Of a DNA stretch of 11,338 nt, positions 1 through 7,176 are shown one piece after another. The DNA is from Methanomassiliicoccales archaeon. Its GTDB lineage: Archaea; Thermoplasmatota; Thermoplasmata; Methanomassiliicoccales; JACIVX01. The stretch is taken from contig JAJRAH010000091.1 in NCBI GenBank assembly GCA_028679985.1, positions 1-11,338 on the forward strand. The letters are read 5' to 3'. The notes under the pieces are model-generated. The model searched no databases. It was not told the origin of the DNA and saw only the letters and a program-made list of their open reading frames with translations. Position 1 is the first letter of the stretch. Each line of letters begins with the position of its first letter. A program made the translations under genes and the position numbers.

Positions 1-1
1 G

Positions 2-538
2 CTCCAGCAGACGATGGTCAAGCTGGGGGTCGAGGGACGGGCGATCCCGGTTCGGAGGCCGAGAGACCTGGAGTTGGTGGACTGCCTCATCATTCCAGGC
101 GGGGAGAGTACGACGATATCTAGTTTGCTCGTGCGCTTCGAGCTCTTCGATCGAGTGATTGAGCTTGGTAGAGAGGGCCTTCCGATCATGGGCACGTGTG
201 CCGGCTGTATACTCCTGGCGAAGGAGGGAGATGACGAGGTTTCCAAGACCGGGACGGGACTGCTTGGTCTGATGGACATGGCCGTCGAGCGAAACGCGTT
301 CGGAAGGCAGAGGGAGTCATTCGAGATCCCATTGGAGGTCAAGGGAATGAGCAGTCCGGTCCATGCCGTTTTCATTCGGGCTCCGGTGATATCGAGGGCG
401 TGGGGGAAGTGCGAGGTACTAGCCAAGCACGAGGACAGGATTATCATGGCAAGGCAAGATAATCTCCTCGCTCTCGCTTTTCATCCAGAACTGTCGAACG
501 ACACAAGGATTCACGAGATGCTCTTGAGCCGTGTCTGA
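2..538 (+). CDS. pdxT: Pyridoxal 5'-phosphate synthase glutaminase subunit PdxT (5'-truncated)
   Basis: This is the class I glutamine amidotransferase subunit of the two-part PLP synthase. It hydrolyses glutamine and passes ammonia to PdxS, which builds pyridoxal phosphate from ribose 5-phosphate and glyceraldehyde 3-phosphate. Counting from the first ATG (base 14), the family signature GGESTT is at residues 29-34, the nucleophile Cys62 lies in GTCAG, and the His157/Glu159 pair lies in FHPEL. The frame is open from base 2 and the preceding codons read LQQT, so the ATG at 14 is internal. The true start and roughly the first 15-20 residues, including the usual LALQGD segment, lie left of the window. 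The partner pdxS is not in the window. The gene is convergent with GGGP synthase, 36 nt away. Family assignment is firm; only the N-terminus is missing. Confidence 0.95.
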   Translation, partial: LQQTMVKLGVEGRAIPVRRPRDLELVDCLIIPGGESTTISSLLVRFELFDRVIELGREGLPIMGTCAGCILLAKEGDDEVSKTGTGLLGLMDMAVERNAFGRQRESFEIPLEVKGMSSPVHAVFIRAPVISRAWGKCEVLAKHEDRIIMARQDNLLALAFHPELSNDTRIHEMLLSRV

Positions 539-574
539 CCTCTTCCAGCTCAGGCTGAACAAACAAGATTCTAG

Positions 575-1309
575 TTACGATCTTATTGCCCTGATCACGT
601 CTCCGAGCGCCTTGGCGAAGTCGCGGTTCTCCACGATTGTTCCCGTCACTATCGCGTTGGCACCAGCGCTCTTAGTCATAGCCGCATCCTCGGGGGTCCG
701 GATTCCCCCTCCGACTATCAGCGGCAGGGAAACGTACTTCCTTACTTCCTGTATCATCGTTTTGGGAATCGGCTCCGGAGCGCCGCTGCCGGCCTCGAGA
801 TATAGAAACGACATCCCCAGATACTGTGCCGCCAGTCCGTAGGCTACGGCCAGGTCAGGTCTGTTCCGAGGGATCAGGTCAGCTTGTCCGACTTCTCCGA
901 CCTTCATTCCCGGCTCCACTATGACATATCCCATGGAAATCGGCTCGATGCCGAGTCTCATCACTATCGGCGCGCCCTTGATCTGCTCTCCTATCACGTT
1001 TCTGATATTCCGGCTGTTCAGCATGCTCATGAAGTAGATTGCGTCAACGTGCCTCGAGATGGCTTGAGCTCCTGACGGGAAGTAGATTACTGGCAGCTCC
1101 GAACAGTCTTTGATCGCGAGCACGGTAGCGTCCAGGTTGTCCTGAGTGACATTCGTGGATCCGCCCACCATTAATGCGTCCGTGCCGACCGACTCCGCGA
1201 TGCTCGCTACCTCGGCCGCTCTGGCGGGATCCTGCTTGGCGGGATCCATCAATGTCATGTGAATCGTTCGGTCTCGCATCTTGGCCATGAGATACTCTTT
1301 GACCTTCAT
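575..1309 (-). CDS. Geranylgeranylglyceryl phosphate synthase (GGGPS)
   Basis: A TIM-barrel prenyltransferase of 244 residues that joins geranylgeranyl diphosphate to sn-glycerol 1-phosphate, the first committed ether bond of archaeal lipids. Visible motifs are HMTLMDPAK (residues 17-25, with the Mg-binding Asp22), GGSTNVT (49-55), YLEAGSG (170-176), GGGIRTPEDA (200-209) and GANAIVTGT (216-224), which form the phosphate- and substrate-binding loops of the GGGPS/PcrB family. Its length suits the shorter, hexameric-type GGGPS group. The ATG start overlaps the stop of the upstream prenyltransferase gene (ATGA), so the two are almost certainly cotranscribed and translationally coupled. PcrB heptaprenyl synthases are related, but the archaeal context and the neighbouring DGGGP synthase favour GGGPS. 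Confidence 0.95.
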   Translation of the reverse strand: MKVKEYLMAKMRDRTIHMTLMDPAKQDPARAAEVASIAESVGTDALMVGGSTNVTQDNLDATVLAIKDCSELPVIYFPSGAQAISRHVDAIYFMSMLNSRNIRNVIGEQIKGAPIVMRLGIEPISMGYVIVEPGMKVGEVGQADLIPRNRPDLAVAYGLAAQYLGMSFLYLEAGSGAPEPIPKTMIQEVRKYVSLPLIVGGGIRTPEDAAMTKSAGANAIVTGTIVENRDFAKALGDVIRAIRS

Positions 1310-2121
1310 CGAATGCCCCCTATCAGGAATGCTATCAGAGCGATCATCATACCGATCTTCGCAAGCCTCTGGCCTTTCCTCGGGTTCTTAAAATGAACAA
1401 TGGAAGAGTATATAAACACTCCATCGGCAAGGAGGACTACAGCCAGGTAACCGAGCCAGAACGTACCGAAGATGGAAGGTACGGGACTCAGAATCACGGC
1501 TGCGATCAGCGCTGCACTTCCAATCATCCCAGCATTTCTCTTTCCGATGCGCATCGGAAGCGTCCTCCGATCGAAGTCGGCCTCTATGTCCTCGATGTCT
1601 TTGATGATCTCCCTTCCGAGCGCTGCTAGGAATGCCATCGCCGCTATGATGATCGTCTTGTCGACCTCTCCTACCACCGCGCCTCCCAGCAGGAAGAGTG
1701 CCGCAGTGAGCCATGAGATCGACAGATTACCAGCAAGTCCTCCCTTCTTCAGTCCACCCTCGTAAGCAAGCATGACACAGATCGCAGAGACGATCACCGC
1801 GATCGATATAGGGTCCAGGAAGAACGCTATCACGAGGCAGACGCCAAAGAAGGCTCCTGAGATGACCAACGCCGTCTCGGGGGATATCCGACCAGCCGGT
1901 ATTGGTCTCTCTGGGTGCGCCCTTTTGTCAACCTCTCTGTCCTTGTAGTCGTTGAGGGAGTTGCCTGCTGCCACAAAAAGGAAAACGACGACGGATGCGA
2001 GAGTCAGCTGTAATGGGAATTCGACTATTGATAAGCCGACAGCTACGAATGCTCCCAGCATCAGCCCCGCGACTCCCATTATGCAATTCCCAAGTCGAAA
2101 GAGCTGGGCGTACCGATTCAC
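1306..2121 (-). CDS. ubiA: UbiA-family prenyltransferase, probable digeranylgeranylglyceryl phosphate synthase (DGGGPS)
   Basis: An integral membrane prenyltransferase of 271 residues. It most likely adds the second geranylgeranyl chain to GGGP, making the core archaeal diether. Both Asp-rich metal/diphosphate motifs are present: NDxxDxxxD at residues 57-65 and DxxDxxxD at 175-182, each on a cytoplasmic loop between hydrophobic helices. About eight to nine membrane segments fill the rest, the last at about 257-269. The start is GTG at 2121. A purine stretch plus the TATA-like AGTAATTATC (2141-2150) lies about 24 nt upstream, so the mRNA is probably leaderless. The downstream GGGPS makes this enzyme's substrate. 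Other UbiA enzymes (chlorophyll, heme or quinone type) share the fold; gene order decides the assignment. Confidence 0.92.
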   Translation of the reverse strand: MNRYAQLFRLGNCIMGVAGLMLGAFVAVGLSIVEFPLQLTLASVVVFLFVAAGNSLNDYKDREVDKRAHPERPIPAGRISPETALVISGAFFGVCLVIAFFLDPISIAVIVSAICVMLAYEGGLKKGGLAGNLSISWLTAALFLLGGAVVGEVDKTIIIAAMAFLAALGREIIKDIEDIEADFDRRTLPMRIGKRNAGMIGSAALIAAVILSPVPSIFGTFWLGYLAVVLLADGVFIYSSIVHFKNPRKGQRLAKIGMMIALIAFLIGGIR

Positions 2122-2138
2122 GGCGTCAGATTCGCATA

Positions 2139-2156
2139 CAGATAATTACTCTTTTC
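2139..2156 (-). promoter_or_regulatory. Archaeal promoter (BRE/TATA) of the ubiA-GGGPS operon
   Basis: On the minus strand a GAAAAG element (2151-2156, BRE-like) is followed by AGTAATTATC (2141-2150). The centre is about 24 nt from the GTG at 2121, the spacing expected when transcription begins at or next to the start codon. Inferred by eye from consensus, not measured. Confidence 0.5.
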
Positions 2157-2198
2157 TCTCCCTCTCTCCTCAGCCTTCCTGGATTCCCAGTATGCTAG

Positions 2199-2212
2199 GA
2201 AAAAGTTAATAG
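2199..2212 (+). promoter_or_regulatory. Archaeal promoter of the M50 protease gene
   Basis: GGAAAAAGTTAATAG contains an A-rich BRE-like part and a TATA-like GTTAATA centred near 2207, about 30 nt before the ATG at 2237. The predicted transcript start (about 2232-2234) lies downstream of the GTG at 2216, which argues against that longer start. Confidence 0.5.
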
Positions 2213-2236
2213 CACGTGCTTGATAGGGGGAGACAT

Positions 2237-3685
2237 ATGGGCCAGGCCGAAACTGCAGCTGAAATTGAGGCGGTAAAATCCATCGTTGGGAGGCACTTCC
2301 CGATTTATGATGTCAAAGTCTCCCAAGAGTCACTCGCTTTCTACATAAGTCCTGACCCAGCAACTCTCGAGGATAACTTCGAGAAGTTGAGGAAGGAGCT
2401 TGGCGAGAGGTCCCTCATACCCTTCATCGATTACAAGTCCGGAGAACATATCATACGGATCGCGAGGAAACCGGAGATCAAGAGGAGGGGGGTGTGGATC
2501 AACTGGGTCCTCCTCGCAGCCACATTCGCGTCGACGGTGGTAGCCGGGGCATATTGGTGGGCCTCTTACTCGGGCAACTACGATATCTTCGCCGGATCGA
2601 ATATCCTTTGGGGCGCGGTATTCTTCGCCATTCCTCTCTTGGCGATCCTCGGCACGCACGAGCTCTGCCACTACCTCATGTCGAAGAGGCATGGCGTCGA
2701 GGCGTCCCTCCCGTTCTTCATTCCTTCGGTCCCTCCGCTGGGAACCTTCGGCGCATTCATATCGATGCGTGACCTCATGCCAGACAGGAAGGCACTCGTG
2801 GACGTCGGAGTAGCAGGCCCCCTTGGCGGCATACTAGTTACCATCCCCATCGCTATATTGGGTTTGTTCCTGACCTCCCAAGGAGGAGTTCAACAGGGGA
2901 GCATTGGTGACGCCGGAGCCATTGGCTTCATAATGCAGCCTTTGTTCGAGCTTCTGACGTACATAATACCGATTCCCAGCGGCGTGGTGATGCACCCTAT
3001 GGCAATCGCTGCCTGGGTCGGCATGTTGGTTACCGCAATCAACCTCCTTCCAGCTGGCCAGCTTGACGGAGGCCACATTGCAAGAGGGCTGCTTGGCGAG
3101 AAGGCCAAGTATCTCGGCTATGTCACGATAGGCGGTCTCTTCCTCATGTCCTTCTTCTACACAGGCTGGCTGCTCTTTGCCGTCCTGATAATGTTCCTCG
3201 GTCTCAGACATCCTGCTCCGTTGAACGACATCTCACGAATCGATATGAAGAGAAAGGTGATCGGAGTCGTTGCCCTCATCGTTCTTGTCGCCACTTTCAC
3301 TCCGATACCGGTGACCCAAATTCCACCTGAGTATTCGTTCGAAATCAGTGCCGTGGGTTCCAATGCGACTGCCGTCAACCCAGGCGAGATCGCGACGTTC
3401 ATGATGATCGTGAACAACACTGGCAACACCGACATTCACATGCGACTGAGCGTACAGAATATCCTCTCTGATTGGAGCGCTGGCTTGTATTTGAGCAATC
3501 AATCATCGGTGAATTCGACCAATACGCTCGAATTCAACATCCTCTACCGTGATTCCGCGAACGTCACGATGGAGATTCATGTTCCTTCGACAGCTAGTCC
3601 CACCGCGAGGGACGTAACTCTCCATGCTATTTCGGATAACCTGTATCAGGAATCAAATGTCGAGTTCAGCGTTCGGGTATCTTAG
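2237..3685 (+). CDS. M50-family site-2 protease (EGY-like) with external Ig-like domain
   Basis: An intramembrane zinc metalloprotease of 482 residues from the ATG at 2237. A GTG at 2216 would add seven residues but lies upstream of the predicted transcript start, while AGGGGGAG (2225-2232) sits 4 nt before the ATG. Residues 1-84 form a soluble N-terminal domain ending in a basic stretch. The membrane core spans about 87-335 and holds the zinc site HELCH (141-145) and the third ligand Asp277 in QLDGGH. The stretch LPFFIPSVPPLGTFGA (158-173) is typical of the EGY/archaeal S2P branch. A membrane segment at 339-357 leads to an outward tail (about 365-482) with the NPGE...NNTGN pattern of Ig-like/NEW3-type domains and several N-glycosylation sequons. 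Substrate unknown; S2Ps usually cleave membrane-bound regulators or small peptides. Confidence 0.93.
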   Translation: MGQAETAAEIEAVKSIVGRHFPIYDVKVSQESLAFYISPDPATLEDNFEKLRKELGERSLIPFIDYKSGEHIIRIARKPEIKRRGVWINWVLLAATFASTVVAGAYWWASYSGNYDIFAGSNILWGAVFFAIPLLAILGTHELCHYLMSKRHGVEASLPFFIPSVPPLGTFGAFISMRDLMPDRKALVDVGVAGPLGGILVTIPIAILGLFLTSQGGVQQGSIGDAGAIGFIMQPLFELLTYIIPIPSGVVMHPMAIAAWVGMLVTAINLLPAGQLDGGHIARGLLGEKAKYLGYVTIGGLFLMSFFYTGWLLFAVLIMFLGLRHPAPLNDISRIDMKRKVIGVVALIVLVATFTPIPVTQIPPEYSFEISAVGSNATAVNPGEIATFMMIVNNTGNTDIHMRLSVQNILSDWSAGLYLSNQSSVNSTNTLEFNILYRDSANVTMEIHVPSTASPTARDVTLHAISDNLYQESNVEFSVRVS

Positions 3686-4679
3686 TGAAGATGCAGTAAT
3701 GCCTTGTCAAGGACCTGTGAACCCTCTGGATATGCGTTTCCCTCAGACGCAGATCCTTTCCACCTTCCAGGCAGACTTGCGGAAAAACAACTGCCATGTT
3801 CCCCCCCTCCCTGAGGGCGTCGGTCATTGAAGAGAGAGCCCTCTGATGCAGCTGCTGTGCAGGTTCCTTGTTCGTTGTGGCCGATCTTCCGTACGGCGGA
3901 TCCGTGACTACAGCATCAACCTTGCCGAACACATCAGAGATGCTTCCTACGTCGATCTTCCTCATTTCTTCCCATTTGGCGCCGAAGTGAGTCATATTCT
4001 CCATACACCCTGCGATCATCTCTTCGGATATGTCCGATCCGAGCACCTTTGCGCCGACGAGTGCTGCTTCAATTGTTATTCCCCCGGTACCGCAGAATGG
4101 ATCCAGGAGGCGATCTCCTCTCCGTACTCTCGATAGGTTCACCAGCGCTCGGGCGAAGCGAGGGTGCAGCGATATCGGCGAGAAGAACGGCCTCTGCGCA
4201 ACCTTCCTATCATCGAACTGCCGTCTGTCGATTCTGCAATCGCATATGAAGAACTTGAGCGCGTCGGACATGAGGATCCTCAACTCCACCTCAGGCGACT
4301 CGAGATCGATTCTCGTATTCCTTGCAAGAATCGCCCCGACCTTGCCCGCCACCTTCGAACTGTCGACCCCAGGGTAGCCACGGCGGAACTGCTTTGCCCT
4401 GACCGAGACTGCCCCTTCTGGCAACGAGAGGGATTCTGCAAATCGTGGAAGTCCTTCCAGAGAGCATGAACCGAGGTAACGGCCGATCCTATGACTCAAA
4501 GCCAATCGGTTTCCGACATCGAGGAGATGGCGTTCCGGGAGCTCGGCAACTACATACCCAGGGCCTTTCTCTCTGATATCGAAAGCTTCACACTCAGAGG
4601 CCAGGCAAGAAATGACCTCTGCTTCCGGCAACGTTGAATGTTCGCCCGAAAGTTCGAACAGATAGGATGTATGGGTCAT
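3666..4679 (-). CDS. trmG10: tRNA (guanine(10)-N2)-dimethyltransferase, THUMP domain
   Basis: A SAM-dependent methylase of 337 residues that most likely forms N2-methyl/N2,N2-dimethylguanosine at position 10 of tRNA. The N-terminal half (to about residue 150) fits the THUMP RNA-binding module. RPFFSPISLHPR (163-174) is the linker typical of this family. The Rossmann methylase domain follows, with motif I LDPFCGTGG (192-200), motif II SDIS (215-218) and motif IV DPPYG (260-264), the signature of exocyclic N2-guanine methylases. Length matches archaeal Trm-G10 enzymes. It starts with ATG 46 nt after radA on the same strand and may be cotranscribed with it. Its last 20 bp overlap the 3' end of the opposing protease gene. 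The related Trm14 (position 6) is an alternative, but the size and linker fit G10 better. Confidence 0.9.
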   Translation of the reverse strand: MTHTSYLFELSGEHSTLPEAEVISCLASECEAFDIREKGPGYVVAELPERHLLDVGNRLALSHRIGRYLGSCSLEGLPRFAESLSLPEGAVSVRAKQFRRGYPGVDSSKVAGKVGAILARNTRIDLESPEVELRILMSDALKFFICDCRIDRRQFDDRKVAQRPFFSPISLHPRFARALVNLSRVRRGDRLLDPFCGTGGITIEAALVGAKVLGSDISEEMIAGCMENMTHFGAKWEEMRKIDVGSISDVFGKVDAVVTDPPYGRSATTNKEPAQQLHQRALSSMTDALREGGNMAVVFPQVCLEGGKDLRLRETHIQRVHRSLTRHYCIFTKIPER

Positions 4680-4725
4680 GTCCGTGCGACAACCTTACCC
4701 CTTGAGGGTCTTGTCGAAGCCGCGC

Positions 4726-6204
4726 TCAATCTCTGATTCCCTCTTCAGACACGGTTATGACTGCCTCGGCCTCGGGCAGGTTCGGGGAATCGATCAATCT
4801 TGCTATGCGCTTCCCACCTTTGCTCTTTCTAAGATAGATCCTGAATGTAGCTGTGTGCCCGACTATGTGTCCTCCTATCGGGCGAGTGGGGTCTCCGAAG
4901 AACGCATCAGGCTTGGCGGCCACCTGGTTCGTCACGGCGATCACGGCATTGTTGAGATCCGAGAACCTAAGGAGATCGTGCATGTGCTTGTTTAGCGACT
5001 GTTGCCTTTCCGCAAGAGCACCTCTTCCGATGTATTCGGCTCTGAAGTGCGCCGTCAAGGAGTCGACGATCATAAGACGCACGGGCTTGTCATGGGCCAG
5101 CTCCATCGCCTTCTCCACAAGCAGCATCTGGTGATGAGAGTTGAAAGCCCGGGCAACATGGATTCTCTGGAGGGTCTCTATCGGATCGAGATCGAGTGCG
5201 GAGGATATCTGGACTATCCTCTCAGGACGGAACGTGTTCTCCGTGTCGATCATGATCACTTCTCCCTCAAGTCCTCCCTTCTCGTGAGGCATCGTTGCGT
5301 TGACGGCCAACTGGAAACAGATTTGGGTGTTGTGGAGCACCGTCGGCATGTTACCGCCGACAAAAGTGTGCCCACGGGGAACGATGAAGTCATAGATGTA
5401 GTCGTCGTAGGGAACCGATCTGACCGAACGCACCATGTCGATCGAAAGTCCGATCTCTCCTCCGAACGATTCTCTGAGGTCGCCGTAGTTCTCCTTAACC
5501 GCTACGATTCTCTCGCCCGCCACGATCGCACCAGCAGGAGTCCAGTCAATCTTGCCTTTCCTGATAACAGGCAGCCTGTGAATCCTGCTCAATGTAATCG
5601 ATCGGCCGCCGTTCGTGGACAGCTCCACGACCTCTTCGACTCTCTCTCTGTACATGTGAGACGGGGAGACCGGGATGATTCTCCCCTCGACTAGGCCTAG
5701 GACTCTGGCCTTCGAAACAGGCAGGATCTCTCCGCCGTCGTATTCTGTCGGATATCTCTCGCGCTCGAGGTCCGAAAACACGTCCTCCGCGGTCTTGACT
5801 TGGACGGAGTCATCGCTTTCATACAGGACTGGCGTGTCAGCTGATACGCATTTTCCGCTTCCGAATTCACCGAAGAACTCAGCTATTGCCTGAGTCTCGA
5901 ATCCTCCCCCCATTAAATCATCAAGAGCCTTCGAACAAGATGTCAATTTGTGGATGTTCTTTCTCCTCTCGAGGACGAGGTCACCTGTCTCAAATCCGCC
6001 GACGTCGGCGGCCTGCTTCGCAGATGAAATGATCTTCGCTGCCGTGCTCTCTCCGATCTCGCATACCTCTGCGAGGACCTTCGGGGATTCCACCGCAATG
6101 GCCATGAGGTCAGTGTATCCAGCATCGCGCAGCTTCTCAGCAGTTGCGGGTCCGACTCCAGGCAACTCTTCTATCTTCCTTTCGGGCATCGATGCACCTA
6201 CCAT
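4726..6204 (-). CDS. radA: DNA repair and recombination protein RadA, interrupted by an in-frame intein
   Basis: The archaeal RecA/Rad51 recombinase, which forms ATP-dependent filaments on single-stranded DNA for strand exchange. Counting from the ATG at 6204 (492 residues): helix-hairpin-helix ELPGVGPATAEKL (13-25), Walker A GEFGSGK (112-118) split by an intein, then TQ, Walker B LMIVD (377-381), and the L1/L2 region with ARAF...HH and NQV (426-428). Removing the 174-residue intein leaves about 318 residues, normal for RadA. Candidate starts are GTG 6216, ATG 6204 and ATG 6189. The TATA box at 6222-6232 places the transcript start at about 6200-6204, supporting a leaderless 6204 start. The 6189 ATG, preceded by AGGTG at 5 nt, is a serious alternative. 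GTG 6216 would lie outside the transcript. trmG10 follows on the same strand. Confidence 0.95.
   Translation of the reverse strand: MVGASMPERKIEELPGVGPATAEKLRDAGYTDLMAIAVESPKVLAEVCEIGESTAAKIISSAKQAADVGGFETGDLVLERRKNIHKLTSCSKALDDLMGGGFETQAIAEFFGEFGSGKCVSADTPVLYESDDSVQVKTAEDVFSDLERERYPTEYDGGEILPVSKARVLGLVEGRIIPVSPSHMYRERVEEVVELSTNGGRSITLSRIHRLPVIRKGKIDWTPAGAIVAGERIVAVKENYGDLRESFGGEIGLSIDMVRSVRSVPYDDYIYDFIVPRGHTFVGGNMPTVLHNTQICFQLAVNATMPHEKGGLEGEVIMIDTENTFRPERIVQISSALDLDPIETLQRIHVARAFNSHHQMLLVEKAMELAHDKPVRLMIVDSLTAHFRAEYIGRGALAERQQSLNKHMHDLLRFSDLNNAVIAVTNQVAAKPDAFFGDPTRPIGGHIVGHTATFRIYLRKSKGGKRIARLIDSPNLPEAEAVITVSEEGIRD
5329..5850 (-). other. RadA mini-intein (174 residues, no homing endonuclease)
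   Basis: A self-splicing protein insert. It begins with the nucleophile Cys (CVSADTPVLYE, block A) directly after the Walker A lysine and ends with VLHN (block G, His-Asn), followed by Thr as the +1 extein residue. Excision and ligation restore GEFGSGK-TQ. Block B is ITLSRIHRLPV, where the usual TxxH is SxxH. Block F is IYDFIVPRGHTFVGG. No LAGLIDADG or other endonuclease segment fits in the 174 residues, so it is a mini-intein that cannot home by itself. The insertion point matches the known RadA-a site seen in Thermococcales RadA. Splicing residues look intact, so the gene should yield active RadA. Confidence 0.95.
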
Positions 6205-6221
6205 GTCTAATCCCACCTTTG

Positions 6222-6232
6222 CTTATATATTT
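6222..6232 (-). promoter_or_regulatory. TATA box of radA
   Basis: AAATATATAAG on the minus strand is the most consensus-like TATA element in the window. Its centre is 23 nt from the ATG at 6204 and 38 nt from the ATG at 6189. Confidence 0.65.
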
Positions 6233-6410
6233 GTCACACAGGGATGAACGAAAGTACGCAGGTTGGGACTGTTGTTACCCCGCTGGTTGCACTCTTGGAT
6301 GAACTGTCTGACTGCACTTACTCTAATCCTGCAGGGGTTGTCCGGCGATCGAGGATCTCCCAGTGCTACTTGGGTCTACAATCTCAATGTGCCGTCGATC
6401 CGTTCTTGAA
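6233..6410. other. Divergent intergenic region between radA and the membrane-protein gene
   Basis: No tRNA, rRNA or convincing reading frame is seen here. It contains small inverted repeats such as CTGCA...TGCAG (13-nt spacer) and GATCGA...TCGATC, too weak to call. Its likely role is to house two divergent promoters. Confidence 0.4.
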
Positions 6411-6412
6411 GG

Positions 6413-6427
6413 AAAGGATTTAAAATA
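6413..6427 (+). promoter_or_regulatory. Promoter of the 234-residue membrane-protein gene
   Basis: AAAGGA (BRE-like) followed by TTTAAAATA, centred about 26 nt before the ATG at 6449, which allows a leaderless or nearly leaderless start. A TAGGGGGA stretch (6438-6445) also lies 3 nt before the ATG and could act as a Shine-Dalgarno site if transcription starts earlier. Confidence 0.5.
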
Positions 6428-6448
6428 CCATCGCTGTTAGGGGGAACA

Positions 6449-7153
6449 ATGGCTCACAAGCGGAAGAAAGAGGTCGTCGAAGAGGTCTACGATTTCGTTC
6501 CTCCCGAGTTCGATGAGAATAAATTCCTCGAGAACGACATCAGAGGAACGAAGTTCCTGTTTGTGACCCTCGCTTTCGCTATCGTATGCGGAATCTTTGC
6601 GTATGTGTTGGGCGGATTCAGCGTCTATCTGGGTCTAGTTGTCTTGATTGGCGGTATTGTTGCGCTGAGATACCTCTACCCGCTCGCTCGGATCCCGAAG
6701 GAAAGCATAGAAAGGAAGACGATACTGGGCAACACTGTCCTGTTCTTCTTCATATTCTTGGCTATCTGGATACTGTTACTGAACTTTCCCTTCAGCGACA
6801 ATTCCAACCCTGAGGTACGCGACATATCACTATGGGTGCAGGACTCCGGGGGAAATTGGGTAGAGAAGACGGTCAACGGCTATTCATTCTTGGTTGCTCA
6901 GCAGGACGCAACAGGCGTCATCAACATTACGGCCAGAGTTGCGGATAACGGCGGTTTGAGCAGCGTCCAGATCCTAGTATCTTCCAGTGGGGTAACAGGG
7001 ACTTATGTCAATATGACCGACACAGGGAATCACATGTTCAGTCTGTCGGACACGTATTCTGTCGGGGATTATCATTTCCATATCAGAGCTACCGACAAAA
7101 TCGGTCACACGACCGAGTCCGACGTATACCTGATAAGCGTCACCAGGATTTGA
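6449..7153 (+). CDS. Membrane protein of unknown function with three TM helices and an outward Ig-like domain
   Basis: I do not recognise this 234-residue protein. Residues 1-33 are charged and rich in Lys/Glu. Hydrophobic helices lie at about 36-54, 57-74 and 94-113. The basic loop 74-92 (RYLYPLARIPKES...) should be inside, which places the N-terminus inside and the C-terminal 120 residues outside. That tail (about 119-234) alternates beta-type strands, has NIT and NMT sequons, and ends with HIRATDKIGHTTES...YLISV, the pattern of Ig-like/cadherin-like or Y_Y_Y-type domains in archaeal surface proteins. No catalytic motif is visible. It is monocistronic, divergent from radA and convergent with cca (23 nt gap). 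Its architecture echoes the C-terminal part of the M50 protease, but no sequence kinship is claimed. Confidence 0.85.
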   Translation: MAHKRKKEVVEEVYDFVPPEFDENKFLENDIRGTKFLFVTLAFAIVCGIFAYVLGGFSVYLGLVVLIGGIVALRYLYPLARIPKESIERKTILGNTVLFFFIFLAIWILLLNFPFSDNSNPEVRDISLWVQDSGGNWVEKTVNGYSFLVAQQDATGVINITARVADNGGLSSVQILVSSSGVTGTYVNMTDTGNHMFSLSDTYSVGDYHFHIRATDKIGHTTESDVYLISVTRI

Positions 7154-7176
7154 CCAGACATCGATTGGGACGAGTC

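Noticed and set aside
546..557. CAGC-TCAG-GCTG hairpin between pdxT and GGGPS as a terminator
   Set aside because: Only 4 bp with no T-run; expected by chance.
4847..5694. Long plus-strand frames opposite radA and its intein
   Set aside because: They mirror the codon pattern of the certain minus-strand gene and have no motifs of their own.
5329..5850. Reading the radA insert as a domain fusion or frameshift
   Set aside because: The Cys start, His-Asn end, following Thr, and blocks A, B, F and G match an intein, and the exteins rejoin to an intact Walker A.
6233..6410. Hidden RNA gene or C/D box sRNA upstream of the membrane-protein gene
   Set aside because: No RTGATGA/CTGA box pair, no cloverleaf and only short scattered inverted repeats.
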